Below are positions 1 through 9,552 of a DNA stretch of 64,000 bases, in pieces. Both the position numbers and the translations under genes were made by a program. The notes beneath the pieces are model-generated. The model was not told the origin of the DNA. It saw only the letters and a list, made by a program, of their open reading frames with translations, and ran no database searches. Origin of the DNA: Leucosporidium creatinivorum (Eukaryota > Basidiomycota > Microbotryomycetes > Leucosporidiales > Leucosporidiaceae); NCBI GenBank assembly GCA_001600635.1, contig BCKL01000002.1, forward strand, positions 50,458 to 114,457. The letters are read 5' to 3'. The number at the start of each line of letters is the position of its first letter. The first letter of the stretch is position 1.

Positions 1-418
1 GACCTCCCTCGCCTCGATCGCACCTCAGCTGTACACGCTTAAAGCCGTCTTCGAGTTCGCCAGCTGGAGGGTGAGGACCTACACTCCATCCGATGTGCTC
101 ACCCCGATGTTGAGTGCCCTGAGGGATGTCGAATCTCTTTCACTGGGGGTCCTCGGCTTNGATCTCTCGGCGATCCTTCCTCTCCTTCAACCTCTTCTCC
201 GCCTTCGCACCCTCTCCATCGGCCAATTTAAGCTCGACGAGACTCAGGCTGCTTTTCACCAGATCACCTCGCAGGCGACAATCCACTTCATCAACGGCGC
301 CGTCGCTGTCAAGGCCCTCACCCTCCCTCGCCAGCTCGAGCAGGTCTGGACGAAGAATGATCTCGAGCTAGTCAAGGGTGTCGCTGAGCAGAAGGGTGTG
401 TGCTTCATGCTTGGATGA
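1..418 (+). CDS. F-box/LRR-like family paralogue A, C-terminal part only
   Basis: The reading frame is open from the window edge to a TGA at 416-418, so only the last ~138 residues are present. They align along their length with the C-terminal half of paralogue R (34937-36321): both have the core LSLGVLG, then ILPLLQPL/TLPLLQPL, then LPRQL.(E/Q)VWT, then VAEQK.V.F. This is the LRR-like half of a family whose N-terminus carries an F-box, so a role as substrate receptor of an SCF ubiquitin ligase is inferred, not shown. One ambiguous base (N at 160 or nearby) lies in the core motif. The stop codon is followed within a few bases by a strong donor, and a 3'-UTR intron runs about 422-494. The copy belongs to an A-B tandem pair matching the R-Q pair in inverted orientation. 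Confidence 0.75.
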   Translation, partial: TSLASIAPQLYTLKAVFEFASWRVRTYTPSDVLTPMLSALRDVESLSLGVLGXDLSAILPLLQPLLRLRTLSIGQFKLDETQAAFHQITSQATIHFINGAVAVKALTLPRQLEQVWTKNDLELVKGVAEQKGVCFMLG

Positions 419-421
419 GAG

Positions 422-494
422 GTGAGTTTTCGGCCTGCTCGCAGCTTGGTCGGCGACGAGGCGACGACGCTGACTCCTTTCTCGATTCTCGCAG
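422..494 (+). other. 3'-UTR intron directly after the stop of paralogue A
   Basis: The segment starts GTGAGTTTT a few bases after the TGA, has a CGCTGAC branch-like site and ends TCTCGCAG. The same position carries an intron in every family member that can be checked. Confidence 0.6.
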
Positions 495-775
495 AGCCCT
501 GCGCCGGAGACAGATGAGACCAGCTCGCTACTGTGAGACGCTGCTGTAATCTCGCTTGATGTGCCGCTTCGACGACGAGAGAGCAGCGAGTCTGCCTTCG
601 ATTTGAGACGAGCTCGGCGAGGAAGCGAAAGATGAAAGGCGAGGGAAGCGCTGATGTCGGCTCGTGTCGGCCCGGAGTAAGAGAGCCATGGATGAGAGGT
701 TCTTCAAGCTGCCTCTGGCCATTCCGAAGAAGTACTTCGCTCGCTTCTGGGCTGGCTCCGAGCTTGAAATCGGCG

Positions 776-787
776 CCGAGCTCGGTC
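776..787 (+). promoter_or_regulatory. palindromic CCGAGCTCGG box upstream of paralogue B
   Basis: CCGAGCTCGGTC lies about 226 nt before the ATG of B. The same word sits 215-232 nt upstream of paralogues Q, R and T, with a near match before X, always in the same orientation relative to the gene. The flanking sequence, GAGCTGAGGGCG, is also shared. It may be a real control site or simply part of a duplicated promoter. Confidence 0.4.
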
Positions 788-1012
788 AAGGAGCTGAGGG
801 CGAAGAAGCCGCTGCAGCTTCCTCTCGAGGGTACAGAGAAGTGGAGAGAACTCGAGCCTATCTCTCTATATCTCTGCAACTCACTTTCTGCATTACCACC
901 ACCCCGAGGGACGGTCCGTGCTCAATCCCTTCTCCGAGCTCGAGCCGTGTTTCCCTCTTTCCCTCCCACTTCTCACTCGTCTCAGCTCTCGACTCGTCGA
1001 CTACAGCTCAGC

Positions 1013-2390
1013 ATGGAAGCACAGCAGGATCAACAAACTACCAGCTCGACTCTGACCCGCCCTCAAAAGCCTACAGACTCGCACGCCGCCTCGCTTCCAA
1101 CAGAGATGCTCGCTCAAATCCTCGACGCCTCCGTCCAAGGACTCGAAGGCTGGGAGCGGCACCAGACGAGGATGGCGTTCGCTCGCGTATCTGTAGCGTG
1201 GTATGGCCTTGTTGGAGTAGGGAGGGAGATCGCCGTCAAAGACACGAAGATGGCCGAGCGCCTCGCCCGAGACCTCAAAGGACGACAAGGCGCCGAACGG
1301 AGGTCGAGGATCCGCTCGCTGTGCGTCGTAGTTGAGGGTGAAGGAGCAGGGAGGAGCAAGCGTGCCGCCAGCGTCATATCACAATGCCCTCATCTGGACA
1401 CTCTCGGACTCATCGCGGCCGGCGACACGCGCATCGGCTCGGCAGGCTGCCCGCTGGGCCAGCCCCTCGCTCAGGCGTTGCAGAAGCTCTCGCACAAAAG
1501 TTTCGTTTTGAGGAGCGAGGTCGACATGATGAAGTGGATGACCAGCGCGCAGTTCCTCGAGTGAGTTGCAGATCGACTTTCGCCGAGCACCGAGCGCTGA
1601 ACTCCTCCTGATCATCAGGTACTGCAGCAATTGGCCACGACTGCAGTCCCTCGCACTGGAAAACGTCTTGATGTCGCACTCCAACCGCGCTCTCCCTGCC
1701 CTGCCCGCCCTTCCGCTCACTCGCCTTCAACTACCGACCCCTACCCGATCGGAGAGCCAAGAGCTGGCCCCATTGTTCGCCGCCGCATCAGCAACCCTTC
1801 GCCATCTTCACTTTACACACAGCGTTGAGCGCCTTCCCTCCCGCCCATCCCGTTTACCGCAAGCCCCCCTCGCTCCGATTGTCGCCGTCGCTCATCAGCC
1901 CCTCAGCTTATCAACGGTCAGCGACACTAGATACCGGATGAGAGCGCCGGACGATCTCTGGTGGCCGACATTCAGCGCTCTGCGCGACGTGAAGGATCTT
2001 CGGCTCGGCTGCGCCGGCTACAAACTGGACCAAATCCTCCCTCTCCTCCAACGACTGCAGCACCTCGCGACCCTCTCCATCACGGACGCAAGTTCTTCTT
2101 CCCCAACCCACTCAAGGCAACCTCGGTTTGCCAAACTCACTCCTACCGCCGTCCTCGACTTCCTCGCCGAGGCGCCCGCTCTCCGGTCGCTGGCACTTCC
2201 CCACCACCTTCGCATTATCTGGACGGCCGAAGAGCTCGGTGAAGTGGCCGAGGCTGCTCTGAGGGGACAAGTGTTCTTCAAGCTGGACTGTGAGGTGAGC
2301 TCTAAGCTTTCAGTCCGGATAGAGACGCGCCAAAACTGACCGAAGCTCGTGCTCTTTCCGTAGCCTCCCTTCCCGAATAACATAATGTGA
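1013..2390 (+). CDS. F-box/LRR-like family paralogue B, apparently intact
   Basis: Predicted exons are 1013-1560, 1619-2294 and 2364-2390, giving 416 residues. Residues ~25-75 form an F-box-like segment (LPTEMLAQIL, then FARVSVAWYG). Next comes the family signature VKDTKMAERLA, and after the first intron the LRR-like repeats with WWPTFSALRDVKDLRLG and LPHHLRIIWTAEEL. The start at 1013 is chosen because the preceding CTACAGCTCAGC and following EAQQDQQ are identical in X and R, although the frame stays open upstream to about 632. The last intron replaces a stop by nine more codons (PPFPNNIM, then TGA). An SCF substrate-receptor role is inferred from the F-box. Together with R it is one of two full-length copies with no visible lesion. 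Neighbour A lies upstream in tandem. Confidence 0.8.
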
Positions 2391-2710
2391 AGGGCGATAG
2401 GCTGGACGGATCAGATAGCTTTTGATTAGTGTGCTTTCTTACACTGCCTGTGGATCATTTGGCAAGGGCAAGGCTCGGCAAGCGAGTTCGGCGATCTCGG
2501 TCGAGAGACTCTGGTGGCAGATTCGCTTGGTTTGACTCAAATGCGGTCGAGCACTGCGCTGTACATGTCTCCCCATCTTAGATGGCTTACGGCTCTTCGA
2601 CTGCCAGATCTTCCCTCGCCTCCGCCCTTCCAACTTCGGCGCGCCTGCCTGCGAACTCGCTCTCCCTCCTGCTATCACCTCGTCTCTCGCCTCACCTCAG
2701 CAGCAGTAGG
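2391..2710. other. intergenic, no gene seen
   Basis: This is 320 bases between paralogue B and the CENP-X gene. It holds only short unsupported frames and presumably the 3' end of B and the promoter of the next gene. Confidence 0.5.
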
Positions 2711-3212
2711 ATGGCAGGATCGGACGACGAGACTGAGACGCCCGTCTTCAAGAACGTGAGTCCTGCTACTCGACTGCAGCGCTACAGCTCGCGTCGAGAG
2801 CTGACCTCGCCTCTCTTCGCGCAGGATCTCATCAAGGAGATCTTCAAGCTCAGCCAAAACTCCAATACTCGAGGTGAGCTTTCTCCTGTTATCCTGTAGC
2901 TCATCTACTGACGTGCAGCTCATCATTCTTGCTCAAACCAGTCTCCCCCGCCGCTCTCCACCTCTCAGCCGAGTACCTGCGCCTTTTCGCCACTGAAGCT
3001 CTGCACCGAAGTGCTGAAGTCGCTGCTAAGGAGCGTGAGGAGCGTGGAGCTGCTGCAGCGAGTGGACCGTCGTTGCTCGAGGTAAGCTGCTGCCTCGCGA
3101 TGAGACGCGTCGAGCCTTCGAGAGCTGCAGGGCGCTGAGAGCTGACTTTGACACTTCGCTACAGGTCAGGCATCTTGAGAAGATTGTAGCGGGGCTGCTG
3201 CTCGATTTCTAG
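2711..3212 (+). CDS. mhf2: CENP-X / MHF2 histone-fold protein
   Basis: Four exons (2711-2755, 2825-2873, 2942-3081, 3165-3212) give a 93-residue protein, the usual size of the family. Residues ~16-30 (DLIKEIFKLS) form the first helix. The central helix contains VSPAALHLSAEYLRLFATEA, and the C-terminus VRHLEKIVAGLLLDF closely resembles the end of human CENP-X. In other organisms CENP-X pairs with CENP-S (MHF1) as a histone-fold tetramer that binds DNA at the inner kinetochore and with the FANCM/Mph1 helicase at stalled forks. The short acidic N-terminus (DDETE) is variable between species. All four exons join in frame at good splice sites, and the product ends exactly where the family ends. 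I am confident of the family; the role in this fungus is by homology. Confidence 0.88.
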
Positions 3213-3416
3213 CTGTAACGGACCAGTCGGCGCTCAATCGCTGGAGGAGGAGCGCGCTCGCCAGCAGTCATTCGGCGACTCGGAGCACGGAACTCGTCGA
3301 GGTGTATGTACCACTATTGCACTGCACAGAAGTATATCGTCGTCCAATCCACCGCCGTTCCCTGCCCTCGCCGAATCTCCGCTCCCTTTGCTTCTCCGCG
3401 CCGACTCTCGCTCTTC

Positions 3417-3860
3417 TCATCTCAGCATCACCATTCCCGCTATTACGACCAAACCCAAACCAACATATTCTACTGCTACGCGACCGATGCTCGATGCAGG
3501 CGCACTGCTTCCCGCCGGCGCCGAACTCGAGGTGGAGCTCGCCGCGACCGACGACGAATTGCTGCTCGTGGAGCTGGCCATGCTGGACGAGGTGGCAGCA
3601 GACTCGGTTCCCGAGTTGGCCGAGCTACTGCCTCTCATGCTGCTCGTCGATAGCGCCGAATGGAACGGAGGGTTTTGAAGCGGGGATGTGAACCTCGTGC
3701 TCGCATCGCTGGTTGCGAGGGTACTGCTGTTCGATGCAGAGGTCTCCGTGGGAAGGGGGAGCAGCGAGGATTGCTTGAGAGGATTAAAGGTGGTGACAGC
3801 TTGTGCTGGGGCTACTGCGATGCTCCAAACGAGGAGGAGGGTCGCCGAAGGGAGCTGCAT
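3417..3860 (-). CDS. small Ser-rich secreted protein, probably GPI-anchored
   Basis: A single exon of 147 residues starts at an ATG at 3860-3858. Residues 1-21 form a clear signal peptide (hydrophobic LLLVWSIAVAPAQA). Residues ~35-120 are very rich in Ser, Thr and Ala, as expected for a heavily O-mannosylated wall stalk. The last ~20 residues (VEYVGLGLVVIAGMVMLR) are hydrophobic with no charged tail to speak of, the usual shape of a GPI-attachment signal, and small residues precede it. It is likely anchored at the plasma membrane or cell wall. No enzymatic domain is visible. It diverges from the tripeptidyl peptidase gene across a 321-base spacer and converges on the CENP-X gene. An alternative is a single-pass membrane protein rather than a GPI protein. 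Confidence 0.65.
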   Translation of the reverse strand: MQLPSATLLLVWSIAVAPAQAVTTFNPLKQSSLLPLPTETSASNSSTLATSDASTRFTSPLQNPPFHSALSTSSMRGSSSANSGTESAATSSSMASSTSSNSSSVAASSTSSSAPAGSSAPASSIGRVAVEYVGLGLVVIAGMVMLR

Positions 3861-4181
3861 CTTGGGCGGCTGGGAGAGAAGCAGCGTGGTGGTGGATGGT
3901 CAAAGACAGTCTCGGCACTCTCACAAGAGGCAGCTGTCTCCCCGCACGGCCTTGATACCAACTGATTGCTCGCTAGCTCGGCCCCGACCATGCGGTTCCC
4001 CTCCGCCGAAAGATCGAGGGCTATTACTGACCTCTTTAGCTCGCTTTCCTCAGAGTTGCGGGAGGCAGGTCAACGCATGGTCTCACGACTGGCCGTGCAC
4101 TTATCTCGCTGCTTCCTTCCCTCTCTTCTTCCTCTCCATCGCCTCGCAGCTCAGCCCAGCGCCGAGCTCTCCTCCTTCGCG
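3861..4181. promoter_or_regulatory. divergent intergenic region between the GPI-type gene and the peptidase
   Basis: 321 bases separate two divergent starts. The half next to the peptidase is pyrimidine-rich (TCCTTCCCTCTCTTC), typical of promoters here. No specific factor site is recognised. Confidence 0.4.
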
Positions 4182-6858
4182 ATGAAGCTCCTTCTGCCCC
4201 TTCTACTCGCTCCACTCGCTCTCGCCGCTCCTCTCTCCATCTTTGAGCGTCGTGATGCTCCTCCTTCGACCTGGTCGCTCTCCCCTCGCGCCCCTCACCC
4301 GGAGTCGATTCTCCCCCTTCGCATCGGCCTCGCCCAATCCAACATCCACCAACTCGAGGCGTCGCTTCTTGAGGTCTCTGACCCCGAGAGCGAGCATTAC
4401 GGCAAGCACTGGAGTGCCGAGAAGGTCGCCGACTTCTTTGCTCCTGCCGAGGAGGCCGTTGCCGGCGTTCGGGCGTGGTTGGCCGAGCACGGATTGGAGA
4501 AGGAAAAGGTCAAGCTCAGCAAGAGCAAGACTTGGTTGATGGTAGATGTTACCGTTGAGCAGGCGGAGAAGATGCTGGCTGCCAAGTATGAGACTTATGA
4601 GCATGTCTCGGGGTCGAAGCGCCTCGGTGAGTCGGATCTGCTCATCGTCGAGTTCTCGGGCCGAGCTGACCTTCTGCCTCGGGAACAGCCTGCAGCTCCT
4701 ACTCGGTCCCTTCGCACCTTCGCGAGCACATCGAGATCATCACGCCTACCCTTCACTTGTACGTCGTCTCTCGTCTCCGAGCGCCGAACCTTGCTGACCG
4801 CCCTCTCTCGCAGCGACCAGCCCGATGGTCGCCCTTCGCCTTCGCCCTCGCACTACAAGCGCGACACCACTGCAGCCGCCATCAACCCCGTCAAGTCCTC
4901 CGCCGTCCCCGGCATCGCTCGCAAGCTCGGCTCGCCTTCATCCGGCACGATTCCCAAGACCGCCCCTGCTGGCTTCCGCAACTCGTTCCTCAACGTCATC
5001 CACGAGCTTCAGGATTGCTCCAAAGTTACTACCCTCAACTGCTTGAGGGTCATGTACAACTTTGCGCTGTACAAGCCCGTCACCAAGGGCAAGAACAGCT
5101 ACGGCATCGGTCAGTGCCTGCTGCCTCTTCTCCACTTCAGAGCCTCAGCTGACATCCGTCATTATCTCCAACAGTCGAGTACACCCCTCAAGCCTACGTC
5201 CCCTCCGACCTCGACTTCTTCTTCGCCAACTACTCGCCATCCGCGGTCGGGTCGAGGCCAATCCTCTACGCCATTGATGGAGGCGTAGTCCAGCACACCG
5301 ACATGGGCTTCGGCACCAACGGAGAGAGCAACCTTGACTTGCAGTGTGAGTCTCCCGTCCACCCTCTCGCTCGCTCGACGCTGACCTTCTCGCCCGGCGC
5401 AGATGCGATGGGCTTGGTCTACCCTCAGCCGGTCGGGCTCTACCAGGTCGGCGACGAGGTTCAGGGAGCTTCCTTCAACAACCTTCTCGACGCTCTAGAT
5501 GGATCGTACTGCACCTACCAAGGCGGTGACGACCCTACGCAGGGTGGGCTCGATCTCGGCTGACTTCGCCGGGCACTAAATTAACACTCTTATCTCATAC
5601 AGACGGTATCTACCCTGCCAGCGAGAACTGTGGATCCGCGCCGCTCAGCAACGTCATCTCGACTTCCTACGGCTACAATGAGGGTGAGCCGTCGATCCTC
5701 TGTCAACGCCGAGTTTGCCTCCTCATCTGCTCCGAAGCTGGCTCATTCGGGCTCAACACGCTGACCACTCTTCGTTTCCTCTACAGCCGACCTCACCCCC
5801 ATCTACGAACAACGCCAATGCAACGAATACGCCAAGCTCGGCCTCATGGGCGTGACGATGGTCTTCTCGTCGGGCGACTACGGCGTCGCAGGCAACTCGA
5901 ACGAGTGCATCAACCCCGCCGACGGAAGCTACACTACTACTCCCGCTGGAACGGTCTTTAACCCCGCTTTCCCTTCGACGTGCCCTTATATCACTTCGGT
6001 CGGAGCGACTCAGCTGCCGAAGGGTGGGAATGTGCTCAGTCGCGAGCAGGCGTGCGAGACGGTCATCTACTCGTGAGTGGTGTTCGTTTGATCTGTAGAG
6101 CAGACTTGTATGTCGAGCTGAGAGGATGGAAGCTGACCCTCCTCTCTCCTCGCAGCGGCGGGGGCTTCTCCAACGTCTTCTCCATGCCGAGTTACCAAAA
6201 GTCGGCGGTCGCCTCCTACTTCAAGAACCACAAGCCTTCCTACACTGGAGCGCAGTACAACAACTCGATGCAGACGCGAGGATTCCCCGACGTCGCAGCC
6301 AACGGGTGAGCTTCTTCGCCTTCGCCGAGCTTGAGGTTCGGCGGCTGACTCCCCCTCGAGCAGAGCGAACTACAACGTCGCTATTGGTGGTAAATTAGGC
6401 CTCGTGTTTGGTACCAGCGCTTCAGCACCTACGTTTGGATCCATCATCACTCTCATCAACGACGCCCGTCTCGCCATCGGCAAGAAGCCCGTGGGCTTCA
6501 TCAACCCTACAATGTGAGCCTGCAGTCCGCCTCGCTCTCTCTACCACTCTACTACACTTCATCTATACCCTCATACATCCCTCGACCGCCTGCTTCTCCC
6601 CCATCGACCGCTAGAGCTGACTCTCGCACCTCGGCGCAGCTACTCGCCCCTCTTCAAAGCCGGCTTCCACGACATCATCGCCGGTGGGAACCAAGGGTGC
6701 GGTACCCCTGGGTTCTCCGCCGTATCAGGCTGGGATCCCGTCACTGTCAGTCTCTCTCCGCGGGCGATTTGGCTCTCGCTGACCCTCTCGGCGTTCAAAG
6801 GGACTCGGAACTCCCAACTTTGGCGTCCTCCTGCCTCTGTGGTTGGCTCTTCCCTAGC
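4182..6858 (+). CDS. sedolisin-type tripeptidyl peptidase (S53), secreted
   Basis: Eleven predicted exons give ~650 residues. Residues 1-16 are a signal peptide (MKLLLPLLLAPLALAA), which sets the start even though the frame runs further up. Residues ~20-165 match the pro-kumamolisin activation domain (LPLRIGLAQSN, YGKHWS, then YSVPSHLREHI). The catalytic domain shows the Glu/Asp pair in GESNLDLQYA, the oxyanion Asp in SSGDYGVAG and the nucleophile in FGTSASAP. The sequence CTYQGGDDPTQDG and the C-terminal WDPVTGLGTPNF are also typical of fungal members. The enzyme is made as a zymogen, self-activates at acid pH and cuts tripeptides from N-termini outside the cell. The last intron appears to end AAAG rather than CAG. 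All catalytic residues are present, so it should be active. Confidence 0.9.
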
Positions 6859-7199
6859 TTCTCTTGTTCCTTCACAAGCAAGCAAATCAGTATGCAATTC
6901 TCAAGCCTTCCGTATCGGCCCACAGCTCTTCCTCGCCCGCGAACCAATTTCGGCGATCCTGAGCTCGGCGAGGAGGGGCCCTTTGGCGCCTGGCGCCTGT
7001 TCACCCACACACTCGGTGTGATAGATGGCTTGGCAGCGCTGTACGACGAGTACTGCTGCTCAGGAAACACTTGCGAAAGGCGAAAGAGAGGAGCCGAACT
7101 CGGTCACAAACGGCGGAGCTGAAGAGGGAAGGTCAAAACGAGCAAGTCGAAGGGTTGGCTCTGACCGAATCGCTCGCTTCAACACTCGACTACAGCGCC
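6859..7199. other. intergenic, no gene seen
   Basis: 341 bases lie between the peptidase stop and the methyltransferase start. Nothing beyond presumed terminator and promoter sequence is seen. Confidence 0.5.
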
Positions 7200-8437
7200 A
7201 TGTCTACATTCGCCAAGAAATCATTCGATGCTGTAGCCTATGCAGCCTCCCGCCCGTGCGCCCTTTCTACCTCTCTACAACCCTCGAAAGGCGGGCCCCA
7301 CTAACGCATCTCCCTCTCTCGCAGCTCCTACCCCCCCGCTCTCTACCAACATGTCCTCTCCTACGCTGCTGCGCCAGCAGCAGGCAGTCCAAAACTACTA
7401 CTAGACCTCGGCTGCGGCCCCGGCTTGTCGACCTTCGCGTTCATCCCCTCGTTCGAGAGGGTGCTGGGGTTGGATCCCTCGGAGGGGATGGTCAGGGCTG
7501 CAAGGGGGGTGCTGCAGCAGAGGGTGGGAAAGGGTGAGGTGGATTTGGAAGGAGGGACGAGGGAGGCGAGGTTTGAGAAGGGGAAGGGGGAGGATTTGAA
7601 GGGCGTGGTCGGGGATGGGACCGTCGACTTGGTGGTGGCTGGTGAGTCGTTCTTGGGGCTTAAGTGGAGAAAGAGAGACTAATTTGAGGTATGATACAGG
7701 TCAAGCGGCACATTGGTTCGACCCTCCAAAGGTGTACAATGAGCTTCGCCGAGTATTGAAGCCGGGGGGAGCGTTCGCTTTCTGGGTACGTAAGGGCGGC
7801 ACCGAAGTCCTCTTCCGAGAAAGCTCTAGCTGATTCGGTTAAGAATAACAGGGCTACGGCGAGTTCTTTTTCCCCCACCATCCCGAGCTCAACAAGCTCA
7901 TTCCGGCCTACTCGGCGGGCATCCTCGGTGCGCTGCGCTCGGCTTTTGCTTCTTTGTCACTCGCTGCAGCTCCAAACTGATTTAAACCATCTTCTCGAAT
8001 GCATCTCACCTCGCGCTCACACCCCCAAAGGTCCCTACTGGCAACAACCCGGCCGCTCGATCGTCGAATCGCTCCTCACTCCCTTCCCCTTTCCCTCTCC
8101 CTCTCCTTCCTCTTCCCCCGACTTCGACCCAACCACCTTCCACCGCTCCTTCTACCTTCGCCCTCACGGCTCTCCTCCGCCTCTCGCCCAGCCCGACCCT
8201 CAGGCGAGCACCACCTCCGTCCACCCACTCCTCCTCACCCACCATTGGACATTGAAGGAGATTGAAGCTTATTTGAGGACTTGGTCCAGCGCTAGTACAT
8301 ACAAGGAGGAACATCCGGGAGAGGAGGATGTCGTCAAGGCTATGGTCGGGAGGTTGAGGGAAGGAGGGTTGAGCGAGGGGGAGAAGGTCGAGGTGGCGTG
8401 GGAGATGGGGCTGGTAATGGGAAAGTTGGGCAAGTAG
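7200..8437 (+). CDS. SAM-dependent methyltransferase (class I, Tmt1/Crg1-like)
   Basis: Five exons (7200-7255, 7325-7641, 7700-7785, 7852-7927, 8031-8437) join in frame to 313 residues. After MSTFAKKSFDAVAYAASRPSY comes motif I LLLDLGCGPGLSTF with its glycine-rich SAM loop. GLDPSEGMVRAAR (motif II acidic residue), AAHWFDPPKVYNELRRVL and KPGGAFAFWGYGE (motif post-III) follow. The order AHWFD, L.RVLKPGG and W is characteristic of the trans-aconitate methyltransferase-like and Crg1-like fungal enzymes. The protein is small, lacks a signal peptide and is probably cytosolic. The fourth intron ends CAAAG. The substrate cannot be told from sequence. Confidence in the fold is high and in the subfamily moderate. 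Confidence 0.82.
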
Positions 8438-9458
8438 TGGATTTCTACTGTAAGGCTCTGCTGTGCGACTCTCGTGCTTTGAGGGCGCGGGAGATGGATT
8501 GAGGGTGCTCGGCGAAGGGTCGGGTTCGGCGTTTGCTCGTTTGAGAGGTTGAGGCTCTATGGCGTACCGGCCGAGCTTCGGCTTATCATCCCATATATTC
8601 TCCTACATCTTTGCCCTCCTTCCTCGCCTCCGAATGCACATCCCGTCACTTCTCGGCGCTCGCCAAGTTCACCTCAAGTACATCTTGCTCCGCTCTCACT
8701 TCGCGGTCACGGAAGCCAAGGCTTCCCCCGGGCCCCGATTTCATCAACGCGAGCTTCATCTGGCGCGCGAGAAGGCTCACGCGAAGGAGGGGAACAAGCA
8801 TTCCTCGACCGGTCGCGTTGCTTCGCAGCAATGAAGAGGGTGGGAGCTCGGCGCAAGGGGGCAGAGGTCGCTCCGGGAGAGCTCGAGTTTTGACAGCTGT
8901 AGCACATCGCCGTCTGTCCTGTCATTCAACGCAGGCCGTGCTGAACCCTTCGAGAGCGAAGTTGAACGACACAAACAAGCGTCACGACGGTTTAGCTCGA
9001 CGCGTCGTCGCGTCGGCCGAGTTGCAAGATTTCTGCTGCTGTAGGCTACCAGTTGTGCCGAGCTCGCCTCGGAGTGTACCTTGTCATACAATGTACATCA
9101 CAGGCCTGCAAACCGGAGCGCACGCACCTCGCTACAGAGACAAAGGGCGTGCACGAACCGCGCCCTTGGGTGCCCAGGCCGACCGTTGCGAGGATTCCCA
9201 AGTCCTCTTCGTTCGAGCTCGCCTTTCTTCTTCCTTCCTTACCCTCGTCTCTTCTTCTCCTACAGCAGCTTGCTTCGCCCGTCCTCTTACAGCTCGCCAG
9301 TCGACCTACAGGACCCGCTCCCTCCCTTCGAAGCTCAGCTCCCCCTCCCCCTTTCTCCTCGTCTCTCTCGCCCAACACCCACAGCCCCGCGCCGGTTCGC
9401 CTGTCTTTTCTCTCCCTCTTTACCAACTCAATTCCCCCCTACAGCAAATCAATCAGCA
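8438..9458. other. 1 kb intergenic stretch, no supported gene
   Basis: Around 8550-8700 there are F-box-reminiscent words (VPAELRLII, then in another frame TSRHFSALAKF), but no frame holds together and no start or splice site supports a gene. From about 9200 the sequence becomes strongly pyrimidine-rich (CTTCTTCC and CTCTCTC runs), which fits the promoter and leader of the LysM gene. Confidence 0.45.
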
Positions 9459-9552
9459 GTAAGTAGCTCGCTTTCACTACAGCTTTGCTCCAACGGCCGA
9501 GCGCGCGAACCGAACAACAGCCCCGAACTGACGCGCACGCTCCCTTCCGCAG
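9459..9552 (+). other. 5'-UTR intron ending immediately before the LysM gene ATG
   Basis: GTAAGTAGC at 9459, a GAACTGAC branch-like site and TTCCGCAG ending at 9552 put the acceptor directly against the start codon. Confidence 0.55.

Noticed and set aside
632-1012. In-frame extension upstream of paralogue B adding 127 residues
   Set aside because: The added part shows no conservation with other paralogues, whose similarity there is at DNA level as promoter and leader; all copies share an ATG directly after CTCAGC.
8549-9462. Long plus-strand frames with F-box-like words (VPAELRLII, TSRHFSALAKF)
   Set aside because: The words lie in different frames, with no splice pair to join them and no further homology. 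It is possibly an ancient relic, too weak to call.
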